DNA of 57,500 nucleotides from Symbiodinium natans (taxonomy: Eukaryota > Sar > Dinophyceae > Suessiales > Symbiodiniaceae). The position numbers were made by a program, and so were the translations under genes. The first letter of the stretch is position 1; each line of letters begins with the position of its first letter. The DNA is taken from positions 79,589-137,088 of the forward strand of contig CAJNDS010002698.1 in NCBI GenBank assembly GCA_905221605.1, read 5' to 3'. The notes under the pieces are model-generated. The model had not been told where the DNA came from, did not search any database, and saw only the letters and a list, made by a program, of their open reading frames with translations. Below are positions 1 to 12,700 of the stretch, piece by piece.

Positions 1-124
1 AAGAGTTCCGGAAAAAACAGGTCATGTACTGGCTGCTTGCATGCCATAGGTCCTTGAAGGAGGGGTTCCGGCCAGCCAGAGAAGGGTTTTCTAGTTGCTT
101 CCCTCACTTGCCTTCTTCCAACAG

Positions 125-1024
125 GTCTTGGACCCTAGTGAGAACGAGGACCCCTCTTTTGCGAAGATCGTTGAGGACCTTGAGATGGTCGCGCCGCTTG
201 TACCAAAGGGCAAGAATGTGGACGAGCTGCAGCAAGGCCTGGAGGAGGCTTTATATTCTTACATTGATGCAGCCCCGAAAAAGAAAGAGGAGGACCTTGA
301 AGGGCAGGTGGAAAAGGTGGAGCAGTTGCTATCAGCGGGAGCATGCCCCAACACCGCGGGTCCGCGCGGAGCCACGCCCCTTTCCCAACCTGCGTTCCAG
401 GGCCGCGCGGCAGTGGTCGATGTGCTGCTCCAGAGCCGGGCTCAGGTGGGCCTTCGTGACAGCAACGGGCGCACGCCGCTGTTCCTAGCAGAGCAAGGAG
501 GCCACTTGCAGGTGGTGCAGATGCTGCTTCAGCGCAATGCCCAGGTGGACTCCTTCGACAGCTCGGGACGCACACCCCTTCTCGATGCAGCGGAGTGGGG
601 CACCTCAGAGATGGTTGACGCACTGCTCAGAAGCAAGGCCGGGGTGAACTTCTGCGACATGCACGGCAACTCACCCCTGTCCGCAGCAGCAGGAAAGGGT
701 GCCTCGGAGATAGTGAGGATGCTTCTCAAGAGCAGAGCGCAGGACTCCGGCACCCAACAGGCCGCCTCCAAACGATGCCTGACAGCTTTGGACGAGGCCG
801 CAAGACACGGCCACTCAGAGGTGGTCGACCTCCTCGTCAAGAGCAGGGCCCAGGTGGAGCCCCTAACGCTCCTCCGTGCTGCGCTCACACACCAGAAAGA
901 CCAGGTGCGCGTGGTCGACCTGCTGCTCGAGAGCAGGGCTCAGGTGGACCGCCAAACGGTGACGGCTGTTGCAAAGTACGGCTCTCCGGATGTCGCTGCC
1001 CTGCTATACCAACACCTTGAATAA
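125..1024 (+). CDS. Ankyrin-repeat protein, 3' terminal exon (5' part outside the window)
   Basis: The frame is open from a splice acceptor (CAG ending at 124) to a TAA at 1022-1024, giving about 299 residues. An acidic, helical lead (about residues 1-70, rich in E, D and K) is followed by a run of roughly seven ankyrin repeats recognisable by G-TPL, 'AA..G..E.V..LL' and the ending 'SRAQV'. Ankyrin repeats are protein-binding scaffolds; no enzymatic domain is visible, so the partner is unknown. The 'LLxSRAQVD' ending is typical of dinoflagellate ankyrin expansions (family knowledge). I start at 125 because the sequence upstream lacks an ATG in frame and ends in a pyrimidine-rich acceptor, so the gene must begin to the left of the window. 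No intron interrupts the repeat array. Confidence 0.8.
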   Translation, partial: VLDPSENEDPSFAKIVEDLEMVAPLVPKGKNVDELQQGLEEALYSYIDAAPKKKEEDLEGQVEKVEQLLSAGACPNTAGPRGATPLSQPAFQGRAAVVDVLLQSRAQVGLRDSNGRTPLFLAEQGGHLQVVQMLLQRNAQVDSFDSSGRTPLLDAAEWGTSEMVDALLRSKAGVNFCDMHGNSPLSAAAGKGASEIVRMLLKSRAQDSGTQQAASKRCLTALDEAARHGHSEVVDLLVKSRAQVEPLTLLRAALTHQKDQVRVVDLLLESRAQVDRQTVTAVAKYGSPDVAALLYQHLE

Positions 1025-2149
1025 CCCGTGAGTCTTCTGAGTGCACGTGCGCGGAGAAAAGGCATGAGGTGCATGAGCCGAACACGGGCAGCTGCCCTCT
1101 TATCACTTGTGGTGCCCAGCTCCGCCCAATCCCCCGAGCATCCTGCCCTCCAAAGCTCTAACAGTAACATGCCCCCGACATCCTGGCCTCAGCACGTTTG
1201 GGTGATCCAACCCTCCGCGCCTTGGAGCATCAGACAATCTCTGGGACTCCTGATTCCGGAATCAAAGCACCCAGAGCCTCCGACGTTTCCTGAACTCTGC
1301 GCGCTTCACGCCCCAGTCAAGCCCATGCTCAGGCACCCAACCGGGTGCCACCAAACGGCCGGCCGCTGCCCAGTGGGGAGACGCCGTGAGAACCCTAGCG
1401 GGTTGGAGCTTTTTTGGGTTGGGTTTAGGGTTTAGGGTTTGGGGTTTAGGGCTTCCGTTTTGCAGAGAGTTCAAAAGGAGAGTTGATATAGGTGATCCCC
1501 AAAGTAACCATATGGCAGGTTGTTGGGTGCCGAGTTCCCGAAACCCTTTACTAAAACCCAGTATAACCCTAGACCCTAAGCCCTAAACCCTAAACCTCAG
1601 ACCCTAAACCCTAAACCCTAAGCCCTCCTAAACCCTAAACCCTAAACCAGTGTGTTGGGTGGCTCCGGTGTCTTGGACCCCCCAATTGCTATGGCTTGCC
1701 TGCGACTTCAGAGGTACGTGAGACGAAAAGTCGTCGATCAGCAGGCTGGCTGGGAAAGGGCTTCCCTTTCCGGTCTGTTGGACGGGGTTCTTAATCGGAT
1801 GGAGGTAGGAGCCTGACCGAGAGTCAGGTCTACTGCGTTCATTCGACCTGTATGTCCATGGACACACACGCCAGAACCTGCGTGCGGTTATCATATGTCC
1901 TGAAAGCAACAATGGCGAACCCGAAATCCTTAACCCACTGGTTAGTGCGCCTGCGTGCATTGCCCGGTTACTTCCAGGGTTGTTTTGGAATGTCTATGGG
2001 GGCATCCCTACACAACCCTAACATCTGGGGCTGACGAAAATAGGGGACCCCTAGAAATAGACCCCCAGATAGTAGGAGCCCCTTATCATAAGGATTTCAA
2101 TAAGCTACTCCGAATTTCGGAAAACCAAACCCCCCAGTGTGCCAATCTT

Positions 2150-2235
2150 TACCCTAAACCCTAAACCCTAAATCCTAAACCCTAAACCCTAAACCCGAAA
2201 CCCTAAACCCTAAACCCTAAACCCTAAACCCTATA
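2150..2235. repeat. CCCTAAA telomere-like tract
   Basis: About 11 near-perfect copies of the heptamer CCCTAAA with occasional variants (CCCGAAA, CCTAAAT). Confidence 0.9.
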
Positions 2236-2946
2236 TAAACCCTTGAAAGCACATCATTTTTGCCCGTTCGCAGGAGAAGTATCGACGCCAGCAGGTCAAG
2301 GGTGCCAATGCGCCGGTTGCTTATGGGCTTTTGGTTTAGGGTTTAGGGTTTAGGGGGACTGCTTGAAGTCCCATGTTAATATTGCCTTCACGGGTCCCTT
2401 CCCTAGCTGTAAGGCGCCAGGCTCTGAGATCAAAACCTTAGGCCGAAGTCATGTAGTTGGTAGGAGGCTTGGGCGCCCAGAGAGGTGAAGACATCAGGGG
2501 TTCCCCAAATTAGGGTATTTTTTTGGGGTTCCTGTGGTCACACGGAGCCTTTGTATGCAGGAAGGCGCCCCCACTGTAGAGAATCCCCCACATACCCTAG
2601 ACCCTGATCAAATCTTAGGCCTCAGGCCTCAGGTCGTTAAACCTTACTTAAGCTCGAGGCCTTTTTCAATTGTCAGCGTGAAGTTAACTGGAAGACAGCC
2701 GAACCTGGAGGTTTCGGCGCACCACCATCAGCACAGCTTGCAAAGTTAGGCCCATGATCAAGCTGCTTCTGTTGAGGGCTGCATAAGGCGTCTGCTTAAA
2801 TCTCGTAGAGGGTCGATGAGGAAGTGTTGAGGGTCCAGTTGCTCTCAGCGTATGCAGCTGTCTCGGCCCAGCTCGACACCCCCTGCCCCCCACTCGGAAA
2901 CGGAACCCGAACCCGAAACCCCGAAGGCCCCATGGGAAGACCCCCA

Positions 2947-3020
2947 ACCCTGAACCCTGAACCCTAAACCCTAAACCCTAAACCCTAAACCCTAAACCCT
3001 AAACCCTAAACCTTAAACCC
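2947..3020. repeat. CCCTAAA telomere-like tract
   Basis: About ten heptamers, starting with CCCTGAA variants and becoming homogeneous CCCTAAA. Confidence 0.9.
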
Positions 3021-3344
3021 AACTTCATTCTAACCCTGAGGCTTCCACCCATCATCCAGCGCAGCAGCAGTCCAAGGCGGGCTGAAAGGTTTGGAGAACT
3101 CGTGCTTTGGGGCCTTTGGGGCTTAGGGCTTCAGGGTTTAGCGGTTTAGGGTTCAGGGTTTTAGGGTTTAGGGCATCAGGGCTTCAGGGTTTAAAGTTTT
3201 CGGGTTCCGAAGTTTAGAATTGGAGGTTTGGGCTTTGGGTTGTTTTTTTGGGGGTTAGGTCTCAGGTGCGTTAAGTTTGATGTCTGTGGCGCTCATGCCT
3301 TCATGTCAGTGAAAGGAGGTCTCCGCAGGAACGATCCCACTTCT

Positions 3345-3446
3345 TAACCCTAAACCCTAAACCCTAAACCCTAAACCCTAAACCCTAAACCCTAAACCCT
3401 AAACCCTAAACCCTAAAGCCCTAAAGCCCTAAACCCTAAACCCTCA
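3345..3446. repeat. CCCTAAA telomere-like tract
   Basis: About 14 heptamers; an oppositely oriented TTTAGGG tract follows at about 3551-3635, with about 100 bp of unique sequence between them. Confidence 0.9.
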
Positions 3447-3550
3447 ACAGTGGCCTGGGTCCGCTGGAGGTCACGGCCTTCGCCAGCCGGCATCGAGGCT
3501 CAGAGACTTGGGAGTTGTTGCAAAGGTCCTTCGAAAGAAAGGGATGTAGC

Positions 3551-3635
3551 GTTTAGGGTTTAGGCTTTTAGGGTTTAGGGTTTAGGGTTTAGGGTTTAGG
3601 GTTTAGGGTTTGGGGTTTGGGGTTTAGGGTTTAGT
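3551..3635. repeat. TTTAGGG telomere-like tract
   Basis: About 11 heptamers in the G-rich orientation, with GGGGTTT variants at the right end. Confidence 0.9.
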
Positions 3636-4656
3636 AACTTAGGGCTTCGGGTTGAATCCTTACTAGACAGGGAAGAACTACCACACGGTTATTTCGTGGA
3701 TAGATTTTTGAACAAGTACCATTTACTGTTAAAGCCTTAGGCTGGATATTTAAACCCTCAACAACTCGACTCGTTCTGGCTGCCAGGAAGCTCGCTTTGC
3801 ACGGTCCATGGAGTGCCTCGCTCAGTCACGGTTTGGTGTTTGGGGTTTGCGGTTGGGGTCTGGGTTTTTTTGGGTTTTGGGGGTGGGCTTGGGGTTTAGG
3901 GTTTAGGGATTCAGGGTTTGGGTTACGGTTAGTTAAGGGTTCGGGGGAAGTTGATCTACATGAGCCCTTCCTCTCTCCACTGCAGTAGTCTGTCCCCGAC
4001 ATAGTTTAGGTCACCCAAAAGGCTCTCGTCACGCAGATCAGCTTCCATGCGCCGGGATTCAGAAGTTGGGGGGTTGAGGCTCCGGGTCTGGGGATGAGAG
4101 CTGCGGTGAAGCCTGAAAAGCCCTTAAGCCATCAACCGGCTGACCTCCAAGCCCCCAAGCCCCAAGAAAGCCGCAAGACCCCAAGAGTTGAGCATTGGGC
4201 CTGGCTCCCAGGGCCTTCCAAGCCGAAACGGAGTTTCTGGAGCAGCAGGGCCTGGACATGGGCCGCTTGGCATGCCTTTTGTTGCCTTGTTGCTTGTTGT
4301 TTTTTTTAGGTTTTAGGGTTTAGGGTTTAGGGAGGTCTTTGCATGGGTTCAGGGCCTTTGACACCTTCCGAAGCAGCAAAGGCAAGCTCACCGAATCTGC
4401 GGACACGGCCTCAGCTTGACGTGCAAGCATGCATGAAGCGAGCGTGCTGCTCTGGATTTCTGACGCAGTAGTGTCACCTAAAGCCCGTTCCTCCAAGCTT
4501 CGTCACCCTAGACCTTAAACCCGAACCCATGGTGACATACCTCTCAGGCCGAGATTGCTGAAGCAAATGCTCTTCAGGCTGCCCAGGCAGCGCAGGCGCA
4601 GGCATCGGGCCACCATGTGAAAAAGCTCTCAGCTCTATCTTCATCAACGTGATGAC

Positions 4657-4753
4657 TTTGGGATGTTCCCCCTTATAAGTTCTTAATAGGGGTTATAGTA
4701 CCCCCTATTTTAATCTCTATTGAGGACCGTTAGTATAAGGCGGAACATCCCAA
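4657..4753. repeat. Foldback element, family 1, copy A
   Basis: The left arm begins TTGGGATGTTCCCCC and continues into TTATAAGTTCTTAATAGGG. The right arm is its imperfect reverse complement (GTTAGTATAAGG, then GGAACATCCCAA). The whole unit is about 97 bp and nearly palindromic. It belongs to a family with other copies in this window at about 10723, 30096 and 51319 and half-copies at 9996 and 23818. Size and structure resemble a MITE or an introner-like element. Confidence 0.8.
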
Positions 4754-5354
4754 GTGATAACTTTCTAGCTCATGTCAGTTCCCGAGGCTCCCAACAGATC
4801 TACAGTGTGAAATGAAGTTGCTTAGGAAGAGTGATTCCGAGTTTCTTGTCTGAAAACAGTTTTTGAGAAGATTGGAAGGGCTGAGCTCAGACGAAGCATC
4901 CGACTCTTCAATTGTAGGACCCAGAATTTAGACAGCCCTTTACGGTTTAGGGTTTAGGGTTTAGGGAACGAAGCTGCCAGAAATGTTCGGCTGGGCACGA
5001 AAGAAACGCAGGGTACAAGTTCCGACTTACCCCTAAGCCTTATCAACCGGTCCCCAAGCCCTCCATGGGCAGTCCTCTAGGTTTTGACCCCTTTGTTGGC
5101 TACCGTACATGTGAGGCTCCGCCCTGCAAATAGGAACCCCAACAAGGGACTGCAACTCCGGAAGTCCACCACGTGTTCCACATTGTTGAGGCTGGCTTCG
5201 TACCTGAAGCCATAGTGGCAGAGGCGCCTCCCCAGGCAGGTCTTCGGCTGTTTTTTTATCTAGGATTTGGGGTTGACGACTATAGGGGTAAATAGAGGCT
5301 CTAAGCATGAATGTCATTGTATGGTTCATCAGTGTAAGCACATTCTATACGTAC

Positions 5355-5545
5355 AAGGTATATGTATATGTACATGTACATGTATATGCACATGTATACG
5401 TAGCTGTATATGTACATGTACATGTACATGTACATGTATATGTATATGTATATGTATATGCATATGTATATGTATATGTATATGTATAGGTATAGGAAAT
5501 GTAAATGTATATGTATATGTATATGTGCACACACATATATATATA
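5355..5545. repeat. TATGTA/CATGTA microsatellite
   Basis: Hexamer repeat alternating TATATG and TACATG. Long frames through it on both strands (VYVYVH, YTYTYT) are a product of the repeat. A related TATGTATA tract lies at 45909-45990. Confidence 0.9.
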
Positions 5546-5879
5546 TACAGATATGGAATAAAGCAGAGCAGGTAAGCTTTCCATGTAGATGCACAACGGG
5601 GCCATTTGCAGAAGGAGCATGCAAGCACAGACACAAAACGAAATTCTGGTAGAAGGGCAGAACCGCATCTAGACCAGCAAGTCGACGCGGAAGTGGACGA
5701 ACTGGACAGTTCCGTAGGCTAACAGCAAAATAAACCGGTATCAGGGGTTTGGATTTAAGGGTGGAGTTTAAGGTTCGTCCAGGCACGTTTAGAAGGGCTT
5801 CCTTTTTGACTCTATGGCGCAGCTCATAGTAACCCCACTTCGGATCCATTTCAGGTGAATTCACAACGCTCTTTCTGCT

Positions 5880-6093
5880 ATTGCTCGGCAATAGCTGTTT
5901 TCAGCTTGCTCACGCATGAAGCTGTGCGCACACCTGCTATTTTCTCTTCTGCTGCATTCCCAAATGGTGCACAGTAGAGCAACCAGCGCAGAAGTCTCAT
6001 CATGAGTGATTCGGGTTGTTGGGCAGCTGTGTTCTCTATCACGGCATCTGCCGACATCTGCATTGGAGGTGGACGATCGACCAGCAGACACAT
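5880..6093 (-). other. Possible minus-strand coding fragment
   Basis: The minus strand is open here for about 70 codons and reads with ordinary composition (for example MSADAVIENTAAQQPESLM, then LLRWLLYCAPFGNAAEEKI). It contains no telomere repeat. No domain is recognised. It would be the only gene fragment opposite to the general + direction, so it may be chance or a relic. Confidence 0.25.
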
Positions 6094-6302
6094 GAGGTTC
6101 AGGAAGTGTCGAATTGATCGATGGCTCAGTCCCTTGTTGGTCCTCCTATACCCTAAACCCTAAACCCTAAACCCTCAACCCTAAACCCTAAACCCCGTTC
6201 ACTACGGAGAGGCCCCGAAGATGTCTCTTTAGGGCTTGGGCCATGCACGACTCAGGGTCCGGCGCATGTCAAAGACATGCCAAGGCCATGCAGATGGCGG
6301 CT

Positions 6303-6410
6303 CTTGGTTTAGGGTTTAGGGTTTGGGGTTTATAGGGTTTAAGGGTTTAAGGGTTTATAGGGTTTATAGGGTTTATAGGGTTTAAGGGTTTAGGCTTAGG
6401 GTTTAGGGTT
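6303..6410. repeat. TTTAGGG-like tract with GGGTTTATA variants
   Basis: G-rich heptamers interspersed with a homogenised variant GGGTTTATA repeated several times. Confidence 0.85.
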
Positions 6411-6762
6411 GAAAAGTTTGCCATGCGCAAGTGTGCCGAAAGGTCAGTGAGTACTCTCGATGGACGTTGCAGCCGCGTGTTTCACCACCAGACGCGGACC
6501 TCATGAGTAAGGGGCCCGTGTTTCACATGTACCTTAGGACTTAGGATGTGGCTATCTGTGGTGACCAGAATTTGTGCTACAGGCAGCCAGTTATCGAAAG
6601 CGGCGTGTTGCTTCCCCCAGGCAAGGCACACATTCCCCTGACGGGAACGGAACGGTATATGGGTCACCCTACGGGATATTCCGCATCTCTGAAGGGGCCC
6701 TGTCGCGCAGCCGCCACTCCTCAAGCCCTCCGCGAGACCCCCTGTTTTCCCTCCCTTGGCCC

Positions 6763-9700
6763 ATGAAGCGCAAGTGTGAGGATAGCACGCAGCACGTGCA
6801 GCTCCAGGCGCTGCGCGTGAAGGCAGCTGAGCTCATCGCCACGGCCGGGGAGTCCAACGGGGAGGGTAAGGCGAAGTACAAGAAGGCGCCTTGTCTCTTG
6901 GGGTGGAAGAAGGGGCCACCTTTTTGCAGAAACCTCATGCCCCAAGACTGCAAACCCCCGAGCCCCCTACAAATCCCGAAGGTGGTGAAAGACTTCATCG
7001 ATGCTGGCGGGGCCACGGATGACCTCATCGTGCGCATCGGCACCCAGTTCTTCGGGTGCCCTGCGGCCAAAACCAGCCAGGGACCGGTGGAGGACTGGCT
7101 TAGGGCCTCTAAGGCATTCTAAGGCCTAGGGGTGTTTTGGGGGACCTTGAGGTTTCCGGATTTCCGGATTTACGGTTAGGGTTTAGGGGCTTATAGGGTT
7201 CAAGTGAGGTTTGGGGCGTTTAGGGATTCGAGCCCGGCGCGCTCGTCTCCATGATGCTCGGAGGGGGGCCACTGGGCGACGCTGTTGAGGACGCCCCCTT
7301 CGAGGGATCCAGACTCCTAGACTTCGACTACCTTGAGAAGTTTATGGTGGACTGCTTTGTGGCTTCCGGGACGCCCGAGAAGGACCGGGATCTTGCGGAT
7401 TCATCGCCCTAAACCCTGAACCCTAAACCCTAAACCCTAAACCCTAAACCCTAAACCCTAAACTCTAAACCCTAAACCCTAAACCCTAAACCCTAAACCC
7501 TAAACCCTAAACCTAAACCCTTAAACCCTAAACCCTAAACCCTAAACCCAAAACCCAAAACCCTAAACCCTACCCTGAGCCGTAAAACCTATAAGCCCTC
7601 AACCTCTGAACCCTCATCCCCTCAACCCCTAAACCCTCAATCCCTAAACCCTAAACCCTGAACCCTAAACCCTGAGCCCGAAACCCTCAACCCTGAACCC
7701 TAAACACGAAACCCTAAACCCTAAACCCTAAACCCTAAACCCTTCTTCAGGGTCTTGTCATAGCCCAACAGGAGTCCAAGGTCTGCGCCAACGTGCTGAT
7801 CGAGGCCGACAAGAGGGGGATCGACAGCCATGGCATCGGCAGCCACTGGACTTCAGGGTGTTGGGTTAGGGTTTGGGGTTTAGGGTTTAGGGTTTAGGGG
7901 TTTAGGGTTTAGGGTTCAGGGTTTGGGGTCTTGGGGTTTAGGGTTTGGGGTTCAGGTTGGGGTTGAGGGTTTAGGATTCGGGGTTTTGGGTTTGGGGTTT
8001 GGTTTAGGGTTTAGGATTTGGGGTTTAGGGTTTAGGGTTTGGGGTTTGGGGTTTAGGGTTTGGGGTTCAGCGTTCTGGGGTTCAGGCATTCTTGATGGGC
8101 ACTGTTGGGGTTTGGGGGTTCCAGTACTGCTATGAGAGTGCTAAGGACTGAAGTCCATCTACATGGACAGGATCAAGAGCGGCATATTGAAGCCCTTCGC
8201 CCCCATCGACGTGATCCGGGAGACGGAGACGACGGCCTTGATCGACGCCAACATGGGCATCGGCCTCTACGTGGGCCCCCATTGCATGGACATCGCCATC
8301 AACAAGGCGAAGAAGCTCCTCGGAGAATGAGGAGGCCTTGATTCTCTTTTTTTTGCTGCACCCTGGAGCCCGAAATAGCCCGAACTCCTGAAGAACAACT
8401 TCTGGTCCCCCCCAAACCCAAGGTACGGTCTTGGCTTTGTGGCCGTTCGGAACTCGACCCACTACGGCATCGCGGGCTACTATGCGACGATGGCCACCTC
8501 CAGGGGGTGCATCGGCTTCTGCGGGACCAACGCGCGCCCGTCCATCGCGCCCACCTTTGGGGTGGGCACCCGTTTTGCCCGTCCTCTTGTTGCTTTTCCT
8601 TGACTCCTCCATCTTTAAACCCCTAAACCTAAACCCTCAGAAGCCCCCCCCCCCCGCTTCGGGAGCCCTCCCCCCCCTATCGGCTGCAAACCCATCAGGT
8701 GGAGCCCTGCCTCGGTACCAACCCACTCTGCTTCGGCATCCCGACGGACGAGGCCTCCTGTTGCTTCTTACTGGGACATCCTTTGGGGTTTATGGAAACA
8801 GGGGACCTCAACAAAGCCCCCCAAAATAGTAGGATTCCCTCCAGACAAAGGACCCCCCCAATAAGGTACCCCGAACTTCGGAATCGGAAATTTTAATATA
8901 GGGGTCGTACTCGATACTAACAATATTTCCCTCGTTGTTCCCTGTATAATTAGGCGGTCAGATCCCCCAAAACCCCATTTCGACTTGTGAGGGCCCCTAT
9001 ATTACCTGGTTTTTTTTGTGGTATTATTGTCGGGACTATTGTTGGCACACTTTTGAGTGTGTCTATGATTATGTGGGTTTAGTGTTAGGGTTTAGTACTG
9101 TAGCTCCTGGAAGCCAAAGGCAAGAGGAGTGGAAATCAGAGGCTTCTGTTCAAGAGAAGTTCGGGGTCTGGGCCCCAGACTTGGGGGTGACTGTAAACTC
9201 TAAGTGTCCTAAACCCGAAACCCTAAACCCTGAACCCCAAACAAACCCTAAACCCTACACCCTAAGCCCTCAACACTCAGCCCGGAAAGCCTGATAAGCC
9301 CCTGGAGGCCTTCCCCTTCGTGATTGATTGCGCCACTTCCATCTGCCAGCGCGGCAAGCCACTTTGCGCAATCCTTTGGGAGACGTCCTTCGGAGCCTTC
9401 CGGTTTAGAAACGAAACATAACATCTTCCTACTACCTACCCAAGGAAGCCACCCAGTAAACCCAAAAGCGCCCCAAACCCTACAATCCCAAGCCCTAAGC
9501 CCTAAGCCCTAAGCCCTAAGCCCTAAGCCCTAAGCCCTAAGCCCTAAGCCCTAAGCCCTTAAGCCCTAAAGCCCTAAGCCCTAAGCCCTAAGCCCTAAGC
9601 CCTAAGCCCTAAGCCCTAAGCCCTAAGCCCGAAGCCCTAAGCCCTAAGCCCTAAGCCCCAAGCCCCAAGCCCGAAGCCCTAAGCCCTAAGCCCTAAGCCC

Positions 9701-12700
9701 TAAGCCCTAAGCCCTCAGCCCTCAGCCCTCAGCCCTAAACCCTAAACCCCAAACCCGAAACCCCTAAAACCCTCGGAGACTGAGGGTGGAGAAGTACGCC
9801 CGGATTGGCAGCGCCACGCCCAAGGGCATGGTCATCGACTCCACAGGGGAGGCCTTTTCGGGTTGAGTCTTTTTTTTGGAGGGGGGGGGTTAGGGTTTAG
9901 GGTTTTGGGTTTTTGGGTTTAGGGTTTAGGGTTTCGTGGGGGCTTAGGGCTGAGGGGGTGCGGGTTCAGTGCAGGGCGCAGGTTTAAGGTTTGGGTTGGG
10001 ATGTTCCCCCTTGCACTTTCAGTCTGTGGGTTTGCGGGTTCAAGGCCTTCGTGGTGGCGCCAGGGAGATGGCTTGGAGACCCGAGTGAACTCTAGAATTC
10101 ACTCTGTTCGTAAAAGCCCTATTCCTCTAAGACCCTTAAACCCTAAAACCTAAAACTCTAAATCTTTGACCCTTAAACCCAAAACCCCCAACCCCTACAA
10201 CCCCTAAATCCCCTAAAACCCTTAAACCCCTTAAAGCCCTTAAAGCCCTTAAAACCCTTAAAACCCTTAAAGCCCTTAAAACCCTCAACGCCCTTAACAC
10301 CTTTAAAGCCCTAAGCCAGGAGCGGACGGACACCGAGGGCATCCTGAAGGGCATGGTCAAGGGGGACTGTGCCCTGTGCCCGATGGGAGGCTCCTCCGTG
10401 GGCGGGTGGGGGCGGGGGCGGGGTTCGGTCTGGGCGGTGGCCGGGCTCGGGTGGTGAGTTCGGGTTTCCCACTTCCCGGGCGCAATTTGGTGACCAGGCT
10501 GTTGAGGCATTCGTTGCGAACCCGGACGGGCACAACGAACAACCCGGCCCACAACCTCCAGAAACTTGAAGGCTCATGGGTGGCTCTAAGTACCTCGCGG
10601 ACAAAATGAACCCTGAAACTGGGGTCATATACTATCCCTATTACGGTATATGAACCTAAAGCCCTTTTCGGGGTTCATTTCCTCCCCAAGGTAAGGCCAT
10701 CATCTCTTTTTTGGGGATACATCTTGGGATGTTCCCCTTATACGAAGAGTCCTGAATGGATTTATAGTACCCCCCCCTATGATAAGCCCTATATGAATGA
10801 CTGTTAGCAGAAGGGGGGAGCATCCCAAACCCTAAGCCCTAAGCCCTAAGCCCTAAACCCTAAACCCTAAACCCCAGAATTAACCAACCACGACGATGAG
10901 GCGGGGGCGACGAGCTGGGAGGCTACAAAGGCTACTCCTGGGCCACCGTGGTAGAGCTCCTCAGCATCGCCTTTCAGGCTGTCTTGTGCCTTTCTGAATT
11001 GAAGCCATTTTTGTCCTTACAGTAGGACAAGGGATCCTAGGGTCTGGACAGGCGGCCGGACTCCACATTCTGTAGCTGTGTTTAGGGTTTCGGGCTTCAG
11101 GACTGCGGGGTTTCGGGCTTTACGAGTTTAAGGTAGCCGAAACGCGCACTCCCCAGCAACCCCCAACCCATCGCATGGGGCAGGGTGGTGACTTTGGCCG
11201 GGCACTGTCGGGTGTTGGACCTGACGGCACCTTGACCGCAGAGGGTGCACATCGCGCAGGACATCCGCGATGTGAAGGGTTAGGCTCCAGGTTGTGCTGT
11301 TGAAGTTAGGCCGTGGGATTTGGCTGGCTGGTGGGGTTCTTTGTGTGCTTGTCTTGTATGCAGCCAAAATTGACTAGAAGTTTTGCAGCAGTGCTGTTCG
11401 GCGCTGGACTTGAGATCTCTAGGCTGCGTTGTGTGAGAAATGGAGGCTCGCTATAGACATTGTGCCCTGAAGCCACACATTGCGTCAGGCTCCTACCCCA
11501 AAAGCCTCGAAGCCCGTCTCGAAGCCGTGGATGAACCATGAGCTTCGCTTCCTTACATTCTCTTGCAAGCAAGCTAGACTCCCCCCAGTTACATGAGTTG
11601 AAGCTTTCCTTTTTGTTGGTTGCTGGGAACCAGACTCTTGGTCCTCTTTGAATTGCACCTCCTTGCGGCTCAGGTAAGCCGTCGCCCATGTCCCTGGGAC
11701 ATTTCTTCTTGGCCATCAACGTAGAGGCGCGCTTGATTCCGACGGCAATCTTATGCGAGTCATCAACTTTGTGTTTTTCGGCAGAGACCTGTCTGGACCA
11801 ATGATGCCTCGAAAATTAGCCGTGAACCAGTTGCACCGTCTATCTTTGGCACGGTGACTACGATTTTGCTCGAGCCTTGCTGCTTCCACTTTCAGTGTGC
11901 TTCCACAAAGCCATAAGTAGCACTCTTAACACCACAACAGGGTATGAGGTTAGAAAAGGCTTAGCTTGGCGGAAGTAGGTTCAGGTTCTCGTCTCAGCTA
12001 CACTGAGCACCTGAGTCCTTCCAGTCCAGGCAGTCTGTGATGCCGACGCCTTCAAGAAGAAGAGTGGTGACTTCCTGAGGCTACGACCTCAAGGGCTTCG
12101 CAAGCTTCGGTGTGCAGTTTTGGCTCTCAAAGCCCCCAACGGGGCCTTAACCCTGCAGCACCAAGTTCGTGAAGCCTTCTAGCCCTAGAAGACTCCTCCC
12201 TAAACCCTAGCCCTAAACCCTAAACCCTAAACTTTCAACCCTAAACCCTCAACCCTAAACTTCTTTTCCCTCCTGTGTTTCATAAACCCCTACCAGCCCG
12301 ACGCAGGTACCTCCGAGGCTCAGCGAAGGACCCAAATGGCCCCGGCCGAATATGGACGGCTGGGGAGGATCAGTACGACTACAGGACCCAACATAGCCTG
12401 AACCCAAAGTAAGCTCCCAATACCCCATAAGCCCCAAGCCCTTAAACCCCTAATCCGCTAGACACCGAATGAAACCCTAACTCCAAAGCCCGCCTAACGG
12501 GACTGGGGGATGGGCACCTGCGTGGGGCCGTTCCTTGGCTAGGGATAAAGAACCCTACGAGCACCATATATAATCCCGTAAACGCCCAAGTTAGGGTTTC
12601 GGGTTTAGGCTTGGAGGGCCCAGGTGGAAGCCCCCTCCCTCCCCCTCCCCTGTCAGGCCTGTGAGTTGTATCCTTATTTGTGTCATGACAATGGCCCTTG

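Larger units (their letters stand above)
1025..6762. other. Telomere-repeat-rich stretch with exon-like islands, no firm gene
   Basis: This stretch is dominated by CCCTAAA and TTTAGGG tracts. Small islands with normal codon texture occur on the + strand near 2273-2330 (reads EKYRRQQVKGANAP after a CAG acceptor), 4370-4410 and 4552-4620 (reads AEIAEANALQAAQAAQ, an alanine-rich helix after CTCTCAG). They look like short exons of a + strand gene but none carries a recognisable domain. One foldback element (4657-4753) and a TATGTA microsatellite (5355-5545) also lie here. Confidence 0.4.

Noticed and set aside
5267-5668. Long overlapping frames on both strands (up to 196 codons)
   Set aside because: They read through the TATGTA hexamer repeat; the protein text is a pure repeat product.
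10136-10552. 138-codon minus-strand frame rich in LRALRVL repeats
   Set aside because: It is the reverse reading of CCCTTAAA-type repeat and overlaps a supported dehydrogenase exon (10320-10389).
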